From Jatrophihabitans sp964252635 (GTDB lineage Bacteria > Actinomycetota > Actinomycetes > Mycobacteriales > Jatrophihabitantaceae), in assembly GCF_964252635.1 (NCBI RefSeq), contig NZ_CAXUNP010000017.1, positions 1-64,000 on the forward strand: DNA of 64,000 bases, read 5' to 3'. How positions within the stretch are numbered: the first letter of the stretch is position 1; each line of letters starts with the position of its first letter. Both the position numbers and the translations under genes were made by a program. The notes beneath the pieces are model-generated. The model did no database searches. It saw only the letters and a program-made list of their open reading frames with translations, and was not told the DNA's origin. This document shows positions 43,828 to 53,529 of this stretch, one piece after another.

Positions 43828-44916
43828 TCAGACCTGCGTGACGCTGCCGCCGCTTTCGAGATACTGGTCGAGATTCGGTGCGCGGTACTGGAGCAGTTGT
43901 TCTCGCCGTAGCGCGGCGCTCGACGCAGCCGACTCGGCATCCGGTGACGAGACGCCGATCGGGCGGCGCCACGGCCGGGTGAGCCGGTAGAAGCTCTTGT
44001 AGGACGTGCCGGCCTTGGCCAGCGGGTCGGGCTCGAGCCCGCCGCCGGGGAAGCGTTCGTCCCAGGTTCCGCCCAGCAGCGCGTCGTGGTCGAGGTCCAG
44101 GCCGCACTCGCCCGCCCTCGCGGCAAGCCAGGCAAGAGCGATATCGGACAGCCCGTGCCCGGCGTTGCCGCCGCCGACGTCGCAATGCACGCCGGAGAAC
44201 CAGACCTGCTGCAGGATCTGCCCGGGCGTGGTCGAGGGCGCCCACACGGCCGGCCGGAACGGCCGTCGGCGCTCGTCGATCGCCAGGGCCTGGTAGGCCG
44301 CGTCGACGATCGAGCTGAGCGCGACATCATGGAACTGATTGCGCCTGTTCAGCCAGGGGAACCCGTCGAGCGGGATACCGAGGGCGCCGACGGTGTCCCA
44401 CACCCCGACGAACCGGATGCGTGGCTCGTAGGAGTACGAGGCACGGAACAGCCGGGCCTCGGTGCTGACCGGGTGCGCGCCGCGGCTGCGGTACAGCGCA
44501 TAGGCGTCCCCGAGCCGGTGCGCGTGCTCGGGGCGCAGGATGCCCGCATTGCGGACGAAGCCGGCCACGCTGCGCGCGGTGAACGCACCGCGACTGAACC
44601 CGAAGAAGAACAGCTCGTCGCCCGGCTCGTAGCAGTCGACCAGATAGCGGTAGGCGTCGCGAACGTTGCGGGCCAGACCCAGCCCGAACGCGCCGCCCCG
44701 CAACCGCTCGCCGCGGGTCGTGCCCACCCCCGGGTGGTAGTACATGCACTGCCGCATTCCGGACGCGTCCTGCGGACGGACAACGAGAGCCAGCTTGGCA
44801 ACGTTCGTCGGCGCAGAGACGGTGACCTTCGCACCGCCGCCGGGCGGAGCGGCGCTGGTGACCTGGTCGGGCCGGTTCCACGTGCCGTCGCAACACACCA
44901 CCAGACGCTTCGGCAT
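43828..44916 (-). CDS. DUF2235 alpha/beta hydrolase
   Basis: A 362-residue hydrolase of the DUF2235 family, related to type VI secretion phospholipases (Tle1). It starts MPKRLVVCCDGTWN, and the nucleophile elbow is GFSRGAFTARS (Ser108). GVWDTVGALG and FSGVHCDVGGGN carry the other likely catalytic Asp and His. No signal peptide; no T6SS genes are nearby, so an effector role is not supported. The ATG at 44916 follows GAGGAGGG; a longer start lacks one. Divergent from the GH5 gene. Confidence 0.85.
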   Translation of the reverse strand: MPKRLVVCCDGTWNRPDQVTSAAPPGGGAKVTVSAPTNVAKLALVVRPQDASGMRQCMYYHPGVGTTRGERLRGGAFGLGLARNVRDAYRYLVDCYEPGDELFFFGFSRGAFTARSVAGFVRNAGILRPEHAHRLGDAYALYRSRGAHPVSTEARLFRASYSYEPRIRFVGVWDTVGALGIPLDGFPWLNRRNQFHDVALSSIVDAAYQALAIDERRRPFRPAVWAPSTTPGQILQQVWFSGVHCDVGGGNAGHGLSDIALAWLAARAGECGLDLDHDALLGGTWDERFPGGGLEPDPLAKAGTSYKSFYRLTRPWRRPIGVSSPDAESAASSAALRREQLLQYRAPNLDQYLESGGSVTQV

Positions 44917-45062
44917 CGCACCCTCCTCGGGGGCCATCATGCCGCCCAGGGCCGTCATCGTCGTCCCTCTCGTCACGTCGACACCAGAATGTCGAGCGGA
45001 CCCACCCGTGACCGGCTTCACGACAGGCCCGTGTGCCGCGTCAGGGCGGGGACACTCGTTGG

Positions 45063-46280
45063 ATGAGCAGGTCGAGAACGCGCCGGATGTCGCACGTGCC
45101 CGTTCTCGCCACCCGCATCGCTGCGGCGGTCGCCATCGTGGTGCTGGCCGTCACCGCGCTCGTCGCGTGGGGTCGCCAGCACGACGGGGGTACGGCGCCG
45201 CCGCGGGTGGCCGGCGCCTCGCCGTCCACCGACAGCCAATGGGTCACCAAGTCGGGGTCGTCGCTGCGGCTGGCCGGGGCGCCGTGGCGCTTCACCGGCG
45301 TCAACATGTACTGGCTGGGGCTTGACGACAACGTTCGCGACGCGCACGGACCGACCTACCCGACCCACGCGGCGGTGGACAGCGGCCTGGACTCCGCGGT
45401 CGCGCTGGGCTCGCGCGTGGTGCGGGCGACGACGCTGGGGGTGAGCGTCGGCTCGCCGCGCAGCGTCGAGCCGTCCCTGGGCCACATCAATCAGGCCGCG
45501 TTCGACTCGATCGACTACGCGGTGTCGGCGGCCCGGCAGCGTGGCCTGCGGTTGATGATCCCGCTCACCGACCAGTGGCAGTACTACGAGGGCGGCAAGC
45601 ACACCTTCACCGCGTGGCGCGGGCACGCCGACCTGCCTGGGCAGACCGTGTCGACCAGCGGCGAGCAGCGTCAGATCGAGTCCGCGTTCTACACCGACCC
45701 CACCGTCATCGCGGACTTCCACCGCTACATCTCGGTGCTGCTCGACCACAAGAACCCACTGACCGGGCTCCGCCTCGGCGACGACCCCACGATCGCCGTC
45801 TGGGAAACCGGCAACGAGCTGTGGGACGCCCCGCCGGCCTGGACCGAACAGACCGCGGCGTTCATCAAGACCAAGGCGCCGCACGCGCTCGTCGCCGACG
45901 GCAGCGTCGCCTCGGGCGCGCAGGTCGACGGAAACGCTCGCGCCGACCTGCCGCACGTCGACATCATCGACGCGCACTACTACCCACGGCAGGTGGACAA
46001 GGCCCGCTCGGACGCGAAGCTTGCCACCGACAACGGCAAGGTCTTCGTCGTCGGCGAGTACCCGCTGAGCGGGTCCGGACTCACGGACTGGATGTCGGGC
46101 CTGGCGGCCAATCCCTCCGTGAGCGGCGACCTGGCCTGGTCGCTGCTGCCGCGCGGTGCGGCGGGGGAACCCGAACCGCACGCCGACGGCTACACCTTCC
46201 ACTACCCGGGTGCCAACGACGCCGAGAAGGCCCAGGACCGCGCGGTCATCGTGCACGCCCGGGCGATGAACGCAGGATGA
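45063..46280 (+). CDS. GH5-type glycoside hydrolase (cellulase/mannanase-like), copy 1
   Basis: A 405-residue exported or membrane-anchored hydrolase. An N-terminal hydrophobic segment (AAAVAIVVLAVTALVAW) precedes a (beta/alpha)8 domain that begins WRFTGVNMYWLGLDDN. The probable acid/base is Glu252 in WETGNE and the nucleophile Glu332 in VGEYPL, as in family 5 enzymes. The ATG at 45063 is used; a later ATG at 45087 is also possible. A close paralogue lies at 56646, and glycosyltransferase genes lie between them. It may trim or release the polysaccharide made by this region. Confidence 0.85.
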   Translation: MSRSRTRRMSHVPVLATRIAAAVAIVVLAVTALVAWGRQHDGGTAPPRVAGASPSTDSQWVTKSGSSLRLAGAPWRFTGVNMYWLGLDDNVRDAHGPTYPTHAAVDSGLDSAVALGSRVVRATTLGVSVGSPRSVEPSLGHINQAAFDSIDYAVSAARQRGLRLMIPLTDQWQYYEGGKHTFTAWRGHADLPGQTVSTSGEQRQIESAFYTDPTVIADFHRYISVLLDHKNPLTGLRLGDDPTIAVWETGNELWDAPPAWTEQTAAFIKTKAPHALVADGSVASGAQVDGNARADLPHVDIIDAHYYPRQVDKARSDAKLATDNGKVFVVGEYPLSGSGLTDWMSGLAANPSVSGDLAWSLLPRGAAGEPEPHADGYTFHYPGANDAEKAQDRAVIVHARAMNAG

Positions 46281-46309
46281 GCCGCCCTCGTGGGTAAGTC
46301 ACTCGAATC

Positions 46310-47470
46310 ATGACGCGCGCACCCGGGCCGGAGGCCGGCCCACAATCGGTGTGTGTCGTCGGCTCCAGCTTTCACTTCATGAGCGGCATCAGCACGCACA
46401 CCTGCATGCTGGCCAACGCGCTCGCCGACGGCCGGCACCGCACCAGCGCGCTGCTCATGCGCAAGCTGATCCCGCGGCGGCTGTATCCGGGGCGCGACCG
46501 CGTCGGCGCCCAGCTCACCACCCTGCGGTACCGCAACGACGTCTCGGTGTTCGACGGCGTCGACTACTACTGGGTGCCCAGCATCATCCGCGCGATCCGG
46601 TTCCTGCGGCGCGAGCGACCGGACGTGCTGCTGATGCAGTGGTGGTCGGGCACGGTGCTGCACACGTTCCTGCTGCTGGCCGCGCTGGCCCGGCTCAGCG
46701 GTGCCCGAGTGGTCATCGAGTTCCACGAGACTCTCGACACCGCCGAGTCCGCCATGCCGGCGTTCGACCGCTACGTCAGTACCGGTAGCCGCCCGCTGAT
46801 CGCCATGACGTCTGCAGCCGTCGTGCACTCCACCGGCGACGTCGACGCGGTGCGGCAGCGCTTCCCCGGCCTGCGCAACAAACCCGTCGTCGCCGTCCCG
46901 ATGGGGCCACAGGAGATCACCACCGACGCCCGTCGATGGCAGGCTGAACGGCCGCAGCACGACGGTGTGTTCTCGCTGCTCTACTTCGGCACCATCCGCC
47001 CGTACAAGGGCCTGGAGAATCTCATCCGCGCGTTCGACGCGCTGACCGATGAGCAGGCGGCCCGGTTCCGGCTCACCGTCGTCGGCGAGACGTGGCAGGG
47101 CTGGGACCTGCCGGCCACCCTCATCGCCGAGTCACCGCACCGCGATCGGATCGACTTCGTCAACACCTACGTCACGGACGAGCAGGTGGCCGGGTACTTC
47201 CGCGACGCGGACGCCGTGGTGCTGCCCTACCTGCGCTCGTCCGGCAGCGGACCGCTGCACATGGCGATGAGTCAGGGCGTCCCGGTGGCGGTCACTGCCG
47301 TGGGCGGCCTGATCGAATCGGTCGACGGCTACAGCGGGGCCCGGCTCGTCCGGCCCGACGACGTCGCCGACCTGACGGCCGCGCTGCTCGACCTGCCGAC
47401 CATGCCCGGTCCGCACATCGACCCGCACACGTGGGCTCGCACCACGACCCGCATCGCCGAGCTGTTCTGA
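46310..47470 (+). CDS. Glycosyltransferase family 4
   Basis: A 386-residue GT-B fold enzyme. The N-terminal domain has the glycine loop FHFMSGISTHTCMLANAL; the C-terminal domain has LLYFGTIRPYKGLENLIRAF and the donor-site region VLPYLRSSGSGPLHMAMSQG. The usual second Glu of the EX7E motif is not obvious, which is unusual. It follows the GH5 gene by 29 bases and overlaps the next glycosyltransferase by one base (TGATG), so the three are probably an operon. Confidence 0.88.
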   Translation: MTRAPGPEAGPQSVCVVGSSFHFMSGISTHTCMLANALADGRHRTSALLMRKLIPRRLYPGRDRVGAQLTTLRYRNDVSVFDGVDYYWVPSIIRAIRFLRRERPDVLLMQWWSGTVLHTFLLLAALARLSGARVVIEFHETLDTAESAMPAFDRYVSTGSRPLIAMTSAAVVHSTGDVDAVRQRFPGLRNKPVVAVPMGPQEITTDARRWQAERPQHDGVFSLLYFGTIRPYKGLENLIRAFDALTDEQAARFRLTVVGETWQGWDLPATLIAESPHRDRIDFVNTYVTDEQVAGYFRDADAVVLPYLRSSGSGPLHMAMSQGVPVAVTAVGGLIESVDGYSGARLVRPDDVADLTAALLDLPTMPGPHIDPHTWARTTTRIAELF

Positions 47471-48621
47471 TGGTCGACGTCCAAGGGACGACGCACGACC
47501 CGGACGCCAGGCAACCGTCGGGTCGACGCCCCACCCTGGCAACGGTGTCGCGCGGCGACCCGCTCACGCCGTACCTGCACGCGGCGCTCGCGGCGCGGTA
47601 CTCGATCACCGCCGACGTCGACGTCGAGCTGACCGGCCTGTCACGGGCCGCGGTCGGCGCGCTGACCGTGCGTCCCACCCGCGACGCGTGGGACGAGAAG
47701 TACATGAAGAGCAACGTCGGGGCGCGGCTGCGTACCCGGGCGGCCCGGCGGGGTCTCGCCCCCGTGCTCGACCGGACCGACGTCGTCGTGCAGACGCATG
47801 CCCTGTTCCAGGCCGTCACCGACCGCACCGTCCTGTACATCGACTGCACCTATCGTCAGGCCGAGCGCGGCTGGCCCGCGTGGACCCCGCTGCGCGGAGC
47901 GTCGAGGGCGCGGTGGCTACGACACGAGACGACGCTGTATCGGCAGGCCGCGCACCTGTTCGCCTTCACCGACGCCGCCCGCAGCTCGCTGGTCGACGAC
48001 TACGGCGTGCCGGAGGGCCGGGTCACGACCGTGGGCGCAGGGGTGAACTTCTACGCCGAGCCGCACTCGCCGACGCCTTCGGCCGCCGGGCCGCCGACCG
48101 TCCTGTTCGTCGGCAAGGACTTCGCCCGCAAGGGTGGCGACGTGCTGCTGCACGCCTTCGCCCGCGTGCGGGCGGTCCGGCCGGACGTGCGGCTGCAGAT
48201 CGTGGGCTGCGAGCCCGACGGGCCGCTGCCAGACGGCGTCGAGGTGCTCGGTCGGGTGACCGACCGGCAACGCATGGTCGAGCTGTACGCCGGCGCCACG
48301 GTGTTCTGCCTGCCGTCACGCTTCGACCCGGCTCCGCTGGTCGTCCTCGAGGCGATGAGCACCGGCCTGCCGTGCGTGCTGTCGCGGGGCGCCGCGGCGC
48401 ACGTCCACGGCGTGCTCGGCGACGGCGGCGGGTGGCTGGCCGAGGACGGCGACAGTGACCGGCTGGCCGAGGGGATCCTGACCTACGTGCAGAGCCCGGA
48501 CGCCGCACGCCGGGCCGGTGCGGTCGCGCAGCGGGCTACGGCCGAGCGGTTCCGCTGGAGCGACGTCGTCGAGCGGATGGCGCCCGCGATCGCCGCGATC
48601 GCTGCGCGACGCGGGCACTGA
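47470..48621 (+). CDS. Glycosyltransferase family 4
   Basis: A 383-residue GT-B glycosyltransferase. Donor-domain motifs are VLFVGKDFARKGGDVLLHAF and SRFDPAPLVVLEAMSTGLPC. The N-terminal half includes RDAWDEKYMKSN and ALFQAVTDRTVLYIDCTYRQ. The ATG at 47470 shares its A with the upstream stop. Its last 86 bases overlap the convergent glycosyltransferase gene. Confidence 0.88.
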   Translation: MVDVQGTTHDPDARQPSGRRPTLATVSRGDPLTPYLHAALAARYSITADVDVELTGLSRAAVGALTVRPTRDAWDEKYMKSNVGARLRTRAARRGLAPVLDRTDVVVQTHALFQAVTDRTVLYIDCTYRQAERGWPAWTPLRGASRARWLRHETTLYRQAAHLFAFTDAARSSLVDDYGVPEGRVTTVGAGVNFYAEPHSPTPSAAGPPTVLFVGKDFARKGGDVLLHAFARVRAVRPDVRLQIVGCEPDGPLPDGVEVLGRVTDRQRMVELYAGATVFCLPSRFDPAPLVVLEAMSTGLPCVLSRGAAAHVHGVLGDGGGWLAEDGDSDRLAEGILTYVQSPDAARRAGAVAQRATAERFRWSDVVERMAPAIAAIAARRGH

Positions 48622-49765
48622 GCACCCGGTAGAGCTCGTCCACGCGGGCCGCGGTCTGCGCGGCGCCGTAGCGGTCGGTCAATGCGACGGGGGTGGCGGC
48701 GACGTCCCGGCCCGCGGGCAGCAGGTCCTCGACCGCCGCGGCCAGCGCGGCCCGCTCCGCCGCGGCGTCCAGCGTGGGCGAGACGGCGCGGAACCGCTCG
48801 GCCGGCAGGTCGAGGTCGTCGAAGGCCGGGCACTGCACGTACACGACGGGCAGCCCGGCCACCGCGGCCTCGACCGCGGCCATCCCAAACGTCTCGTCGC
48901 GGGACGGGCTCACGAACACGTCCATCGCGGCCAGCAGCGGACCGACGTCGCTTCGGGCGCCGACGAGGTGCACCGTCGCCGCGACGCCGAGCGCCTCGGT
49001 CTGCGCCCGCAGCTCGGCCCGGGCCGGGCCCTCACCGACGACGAGCAGGTGCGCCCCGGCCTGCAGCCGTGGCGCGAGCGCGGCCAGCAGCGGGCCGAAA
49101 CGTTTGACGGTCTCGAGCCGGCCGACGGCGCCGATGACGACGGCGTCCGGCGCGATGCCGAGCTCGGCCCGCGCGTCACCGCTGCCGCCGCGCAGGGCGA
49201 CGACGTCGATCGGTGGGTTGATGACGGGCATGGCGTCGGTGCCGGGCACGCCCCAGTCGCGCAGCCGCTGCACGGTGGCCGGTGACACCGCGATCGTCGC
49301 CGCGGTGAGCCGGTTCAGCGCCAGGTACAGGCGTCGCAGCCGTTCGGTCTTCGGCCGGTTCTCGATGGTGTCCTGCATGATCGAATGCTCGGTCGTGAGC
49401 ACGACGGGCACCCCGGCCAGGTGCGCGGCGGGGATGCCCCAGAGCTGGCCGCTGAGCAGGTGGGTGTGCACGACGTCCGGGTGCAGCGTCCGCAGCAGCC
49501 GGGCGAGCCTGGGCACGGCCGTGAGCCGGCCGGCGCCGGCCATGCCGCCGAGCACCCGGACGGGTACGCCGCGCTCGCGCAGACCCTGCTCGACGATCCC
49601 GCCCCGGAACAGCGCGATCACGCTGACGTCGTGCTGCGAGTCGCCGGCCAGCAGTTCGACCTGGCGTTCGGCGCCACCGGCGGTCAGCGTGGTGATCACG
49701 TGAACGACCCGCAGCCGTCGGCGCTGCGGCGGTGCCGGGGTGACGGCGAGCTGCTCGGCGGTCAT
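48536..49765 (-). CDS. Glycosyltransferase family 4
   Basis: A 409-residue GT-B enzyme. The N-terminal glycine loop is VVHVITTLTAGGAERQVELL; the C-terminal part has VIGAVGRLETVKRFGPLLAA and the EX7E motif in SRDETFGMAAVEAAVAGLPV. The ATG at 49765 overlaps the next upstream gene's stop as ATGA. The Arg/Ser-rich C-terminus runs 86 bases into the convergent gene, an unusually long overlap. It is the last gene of a six-gene minus-strand unit. Confidence 0.88.
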   Translation of the reverse strand: MTAEQLAVTPAPPQRRRLRVVHVITTLTAGGAERQVELLAGDSQHDVSVIALFRGGIVEQGLRERGVPVRVLGGMAGAGRLTAVPRLARLLRTLHPDVVHTHLLSGQLWGIPAAHLAGVPVVLTTEHSIMQDTIENRPKTERLRRLYLALNRLTAATIAVSPATVQRLRDWGVPGTDAMPVINPPIDVVALRGGSGDARAELGIAPDAVVIGAVGRLETVKRFGPLLAALAPRLQAGAHLLVVGEGPARAELRAQTEALGVAATVHLVGARSDVGPLLAAMDVFVSPSRDETFGMAAVEAAVAGLPVVYVQCPAFDDLDLPAERFRAVSPTLDAAAERAALAAAVEDLLPAGRDVAATPVALTDRYGAAQTAARVDELYRVLSARVAQRSRRSRAPSARRRRSSGTARP

Positions 49766-50880
49766 GCGCCGGGCCGTCGGGCCTCGGCGCGGTAGACCTC
49801 GGAGAGTTGCCGCGCGCATGCGTCCCAGGTCGGGAAGTCCGTGGCGGCCAGGTTGTCGCCGCGCGGGCCGCGCATGGCCGTGGCGACCGCAGCCGCGACC
49901 TGCCCGGCGCCGGCCGTGATCGGCAGGCCCGTCACCAGCCCGTCCTCGACGAGGTCGCCGATACCGGCGACGTCGAACCCGACGACCGGCACGCCGAGCG
50001 TCAGGCCCTCCATGACGGCGACGGGGTGCGCCTCGTAGTCCGACAGCGCGGCCAGCACCTGCGCGCCGGCCAGCTCACGGGCCATGGCGCCGCGGTCGCG
50101 CGGGTCGACCTGGCGGATCTGGACGTGCTCGGCCACACCGCAGCGGTCGGCGAGCGCGCGCAGCTCGCCCTCGTACGGGCCGCCGCCGAGGATGACGAGG
50201 TGGGCGTCCGGGTCGCTCTGGCGGAGCAGGGGCAGGGCCTCGATGACCCGGTGGTGGCCCTTGTAGCGCTCGAGGCGGCCGCTGGACACGATGCGTCCGG
50301 GCACCGGGGACACCGGCTCGGTCAGCTCGGGCAGCGAACCGCCGTTGCGGATGACCGTGAAGTGCGACGCGTCGATGCCCGTGGCCTGCTCGAAGCGGGT
50401 GCGCTCGTAACGGCTCACCGCGATCAGCCGGCGGGCCCGGCGCAGCAACGGGGTCAGCGCCCGCCACTGGGTGTCGCGGATCGCCGTCCGGCTGGGCGCG
50501 GAGTGGCCGCCGGTGTGGAAGGTCAGCACGTAGGGCACGCCGGCCCGTGCGGCGGCGGCCATGCCGACGATGGGCACGAAGGTGTGCACGCCCTGGAAGT
50601 GCACGAGGTCCCAGTCCCCGCGCGTGATCACCCGGGCGATGCCGGGCGCAAGGTAGTAGTCGCGGCTCTGCGGATAGGCGCGGCGGCGCACGATGTCGAA
50701 GCCCTCGTCGGCCCGCTCGGTGCGCGGCAGGCGGCCGCTGCGGTCGGTGGCGAGCACGGTCAGCTCGAGGTCGGGTTCATGCACCATGCGGGTGGTGACC
50801 TCGTGTACGTGGCTCTCGGTGCCGCCGAGGTCGGGGAAGTATCGCGGTGCTACCTCGAGCACGCGCAGCGGCGCGGTCAC
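49762..50880 (-). CDS. Glycosyltransferase family 4
   Basis: A 372-residue GT-B enzyme. The acceptor domain begins VLEVAPRYFPDLGGTESHVH; the donor domain has GRIVSSGRLERYKGHHRVIE and the EX7E motif SDYEAHPVAVMEGLTLGVPV. It is coupled to its neighbours by four-base overlaps at both ends. Probably adds a sugar to a lipid-linked intermediate that the flippase in the same unit exports. Confidence 0.9.
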   Translation of the reverse strand: MTAPLRVLEVAPRYFPDLGGTESHVHEVTTRMVHEPDLELTVLATDRSGRLPRTERADEGFDIVRRRAYPQSRDYYLAPGIARVITRGDWDLVHFQGVHTFVPIVGMAAAARAGVPYVLTFHTGGHSAPSRTAIRDTQWRALTPLLRRARRLIAVSRYERTRFEQATGIDASHFTVIRNGGSLPELTEPVSPVPGRIVSSGRLERYKGHHRVIEALPLLRQSDPDAHLVILGGGPYEGELRALADRCGVAEHVQIRQVDPRDRGAMARELAGAQVLAALSDYEAHPVAVMEGLTLGVPVVGFDVAGIGDLVEDGLVTGLPITAGAGQVAAAVATAMRGPRGDNLAATDFPTWDACARQLSEVYRAEARRPGA

Positions 50881-51635
50881 TGGCGTGCCGTCGCGGGGTC
50901 GATCACGAGTGACCGGGTCGAGCGGCTCGTACCCACCGCGACCAGCTCGACGGTGACCCGCCGGTCGCTGGCCGGGAACCGGTAGGCGATCTCCCGCCCC
51001 GCCTGCAGCCGGAACGGGTCGGAGCGGTTCAGCTCCGTCGCCCCCTGCGTGACGACGATTCGGTACGGGCTGCTGTCTCGGACGGCTTCGACGTGCACCG
51101 CCACGGACCCGGCGCTCTGCTCGGCCAGCGACAGCTGCACCGGCGGCCGGTTCGACAGGTTGGTCGCGTGCACGGCGATGACGAGCGCGACGACCGTGAC
51201 GCCGGCCGCGGCGGCGACCCAGGGGCCCTGACGCAGCAGCGTCGACGTCGGCACAACGAACGCCGGCTCACCGGACGGGGTGGTGCGTGCGCCCCAGGCG
51301 ACAGCAAGCAGGCCGAGCACGCCGGCGCCGATGCCCCAGGACACCCGGGTGAGCCCGGGCGGGAACAGGTCGAGCACCAGGCCGAGCAGGACGAGCCCGG
51401 CCAGGGTGCCGGCCACGCCGATCACGGCGGCGTCGAGGCGGCCGCGACCGCGGCGACGTACGGCGGTGCCGAGGACGGCCAGCACACCTGCAGCGGCGAG
51501 GACGGCCCGCACCGCGGTCGGGGCGTCGAGGACGGCGGCGACCGACGCCTCGACGACGAGCGCCGCGCGCAGCACGGGGTCGACGACGCGCCGGTCGGTC
51601 AGGGCGCGTCGGGTGGTGGACAGGTCAGGCAGCAT
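50877..51635 (-). CDS. Membrane protein of unknown function
   Basis: A 252-residue protein with about five hydrophobic spans in the first 170 residues (such as VAGTLAGLVLLGLVLDLF and WVAAAAGVTVVALVIAVHAT), then an outward beta-rich domain of about 85 residues (PYRIVVTQGATELNRSDPFR). The family is not recognised. The ATG at 51635 overlaps the upstream gene by 11 bases. Its place inside the polysaccharide unit suggests a role in assembly or export. Confidence 0.75.
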   Translation of the reverse strand: MLPDLSTTRRALTDRRVVDPVLRAALVVEASVAAVLDAPTAVRAVLAAAGVLAVLGTAVRRRGRGRLDAAVIGVAGTLAGLVLLGLVLDLFPPGLTRVSWGIGAGVLGLLAVAWGARTTPSGEPAFVVPTSTLLRQGPWVAAAAGVTVVALVIAVHATNLSNRPPVQLSLAEQSAGSVAVHVEAVRDSSPYRIVVTQGATELNRSDPFRLQAGREIAYRFPASDRRVTVELVAVGTSRSTRSLVIDPATARQ

Positions 51636-53529
51636 GGAGCGCTCGCACGTCGTAGATGACAAGGGGGCCGTTCGCGTACACCCGGGTCACGCCGGGGACG
51701 TGCGCGAGCTTGGTCAGCGCCGCCACGGACACCGGGCGGGTGCGGTTCTCGCCGCCGTACTCGCCGGACTCGACATAGACCTGCTGGTTCGGCAGGTTGG
51801 TCGAGTCCCGCAGGTCGACGATCACGTAGTCGATGTCGGCCCGGCGGATGAGCGCGCGGTCGGTCGCGGTGAACGTCGGGGCAAGCAGGACGCGGGAGGC
51901 GTCGATGTCGTCGCCGACGTGCGTCACGGTGTGCTGGCCGCCGACCGCCGCCGCGAGCAGGCCGGCGTCGCGGTCGGCGTAGACCCGGCTGCCGGGCGGC
52001 AGGTGCGCGTGCTCCCAGCGGGCCGCAGCGAGGTTGGCCGCGTCGATGCTGCGCGCGTCGGCCGACACCAGGAACGGTCCGGGCAACTGGGCGACGGTCG
52101 CACCGGCGCCCAGCACCACGCCGCCGACGAACACGACGCCGAGCAGCCCGCACGTCAGCGGCGCGGCCCACCGCGCTGCGGCCAGCCGCGAGCGGAACGC
52201 CGGCCCGAGGGCGATGACCACGCCGACCCCGACGAACAGGAACCCGGAGGCGCGGTCGGTGACCTCGCCGGTGCCCGGGGTCAGGTGCCCGACAGGGATC
52301 ACCGGGTAGGCCAGCGCGACCAGGCCGAACAGGGCGAGCAGGGCGCGTCCGCGGCGGAGCCAAGACCGAACGACCGGGATGCCGGCCAGCACGACCACGA
52401 AGACGATGAGGATCGACAGCACGGTGGCGACGCGCTCCCAGGGCGGGCTGGTGACCCCGCCGGAGCTGGTGAACAGCTGGTGCGACTGCTCGCCGTCCAA
52501 CCGCGCCTGGATGCTCGTCACCGAGCTGGTGCCGATGGAGTCGAGGTAGCCCAGGACGGGGTTGCCCGGAAGCGCCGCCCACCCGATCACGAACAACACC
52601 CCGAGCGCGGTCATGACCATCAGGTCACGCAGCGAGCGGGGACCTGCCTCGCGCGCGCGTCGACGGCCGAGCGTCGCGTCGACGAGCAGCCAGGCCGCGA
52701 ACGCCAGGACGAGCAGCATCGCGGTCAGGTGGTGGCTGACAGCCACGACCAGGAGCAACGCGACGGGCAGCAGGTCGACCCGCCACCAGGGCGACGTGTC
52801 CGACCGGGAGCGCCGGACCGCGAACGCGTACACCGTCACGACCGCCAACGGCAGCGCGAACGACTGGTAGGAGAACTGGGCGTTGAAGAAGATGGCCTGC
52901 GGGTTGGCGGCGTACACGACGCTGGCGACGCACGCCGCGCGCAGCGACCCGGTGACCCGGCGGACGACGCCGATCAGGGCCAGAGTCAGCACCAGCCGCG
53001 AGAGCATCAGCACGACGACGGCCGACGTGTGCCCGGACAGCCCGGTCAGCGACTGGACGGCGTCGGTCGCGATCTCCATGCCCGGGTAGCGAGGGCTGAC
53101 GGGCAGCAGGGAGTTCGTGCCGAACAGGTGGTGCGTCCGGTTGATCGATCGCAGCGTCGCGGCGTGGATGAACTCGTCGTGGAAGACAAACAGCGTGGGG
53201 TACAGCACGACGCGGCTCGCCTGCAGCACGACGGGCAGTGCGACGGCGAGGATCAGCCGTTCGGTGCGCCCCGTGCGAGGGGCGACGATGCGGGCGGTCG
53301 GCGGCAGGAAGATCAGCAGCAGCCCGAGCCAGAACAGCCATTGCGTTCCGGGGCCGAGGTCGTCGGCGCGGCTGCGCCCGACGCTCCAGGCGCCGAGCAG
53401 CAGCCCTACGCTCATGGCGAGCAGGGTCGGGCCGGTCAGGTTGAGCGGCGCGCGGTGGGCGGCGCGCTGCTCGGCGTGAGGACGCACGACCGCGGTCGAC
53501 GTCGCCGGGCCGGCGTGCAGGGCGGTCAC
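51625..53529 (-). CDS. Large polytopic membrane protein, polymerase-like (possible GT-C)
   Basis: A 634-residue protein with about twelve hydrophobic spans, then a soluble C-terminal part of about 150 residues (ARWEHAHLPPGSRVYADRDA ... IDYVIVDLRDSTNLP). The extracellular loop after span 3 carries HDEFIHAATLRSINRTHHLF with acidic residues, as in GT-C enzymes. It lies next to a flippase and glycosyltransferases, so it could be the polymerase (Wzy-like) or a lipid-sugar-dependent transferase. The GTG at 53529 overlaps the flippase stop. Family not certain. Confidence 0.75.
   Translation of the reverse strand: MTALHAGPATSTAVVRPHAEQRAAHRAPLNLTGPTLLAMSVGLLLGAWSVGRSRADDLGPGTQWLFWLGLLLIFLPPTARIVAPRTGRTERLILAVALPVVLQASRVVLYPTLFVFHDEFIHAATLRSINRTHHLFGTNSLLPVSPRYPGMEIATDAVQSLTGLSGHTSAVVVLMLSRLVLTLALIGVVRRVTGSLRAACVASVVYAANPQAIFFNAQFSYQSFALPLAVVTVYAFAVRRSRSDTSPWWRVDLLPVALLLVVAVSHHLTAMLLVLAFAAWLLVDATLGRRRAREAGPRSLRDLMVMTALGVLFVIGWAALPGNPVLGYLDSIGTSSVTSIQARLDGEQSHQLFTSSGGVTSPPWERVATVLSILIVFVVVLAGIPVVRSWLRRGRALLALFGLVALAYPVIPVGHLTPGTGEVTDRASGFLFVGVGVVIALGPAFRSRLAAARWAAPLTCGLLGVVFVGGVVLGAGATVAQLPGPFLVSADARSIDAANLAAARWEHAHLPPGSRVYADRDAGLLAAAVGGQHTVTHVGDDIDASRVLLAPTFTATDRALIRRADIDYVIVDLRDSTNLPNQQVYVESGEYGGENRTRPVSVAALTKLAHVPGVTRVYANGPLVIYDVRALHAA

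Noticed and set aside
43828..44916. Type VI secretion phospholipase effector
   Set aside because: The DUF2235 domain fits, but no T6SS or VgrG genes are nearby and actinobacteria generally lack T6SS.
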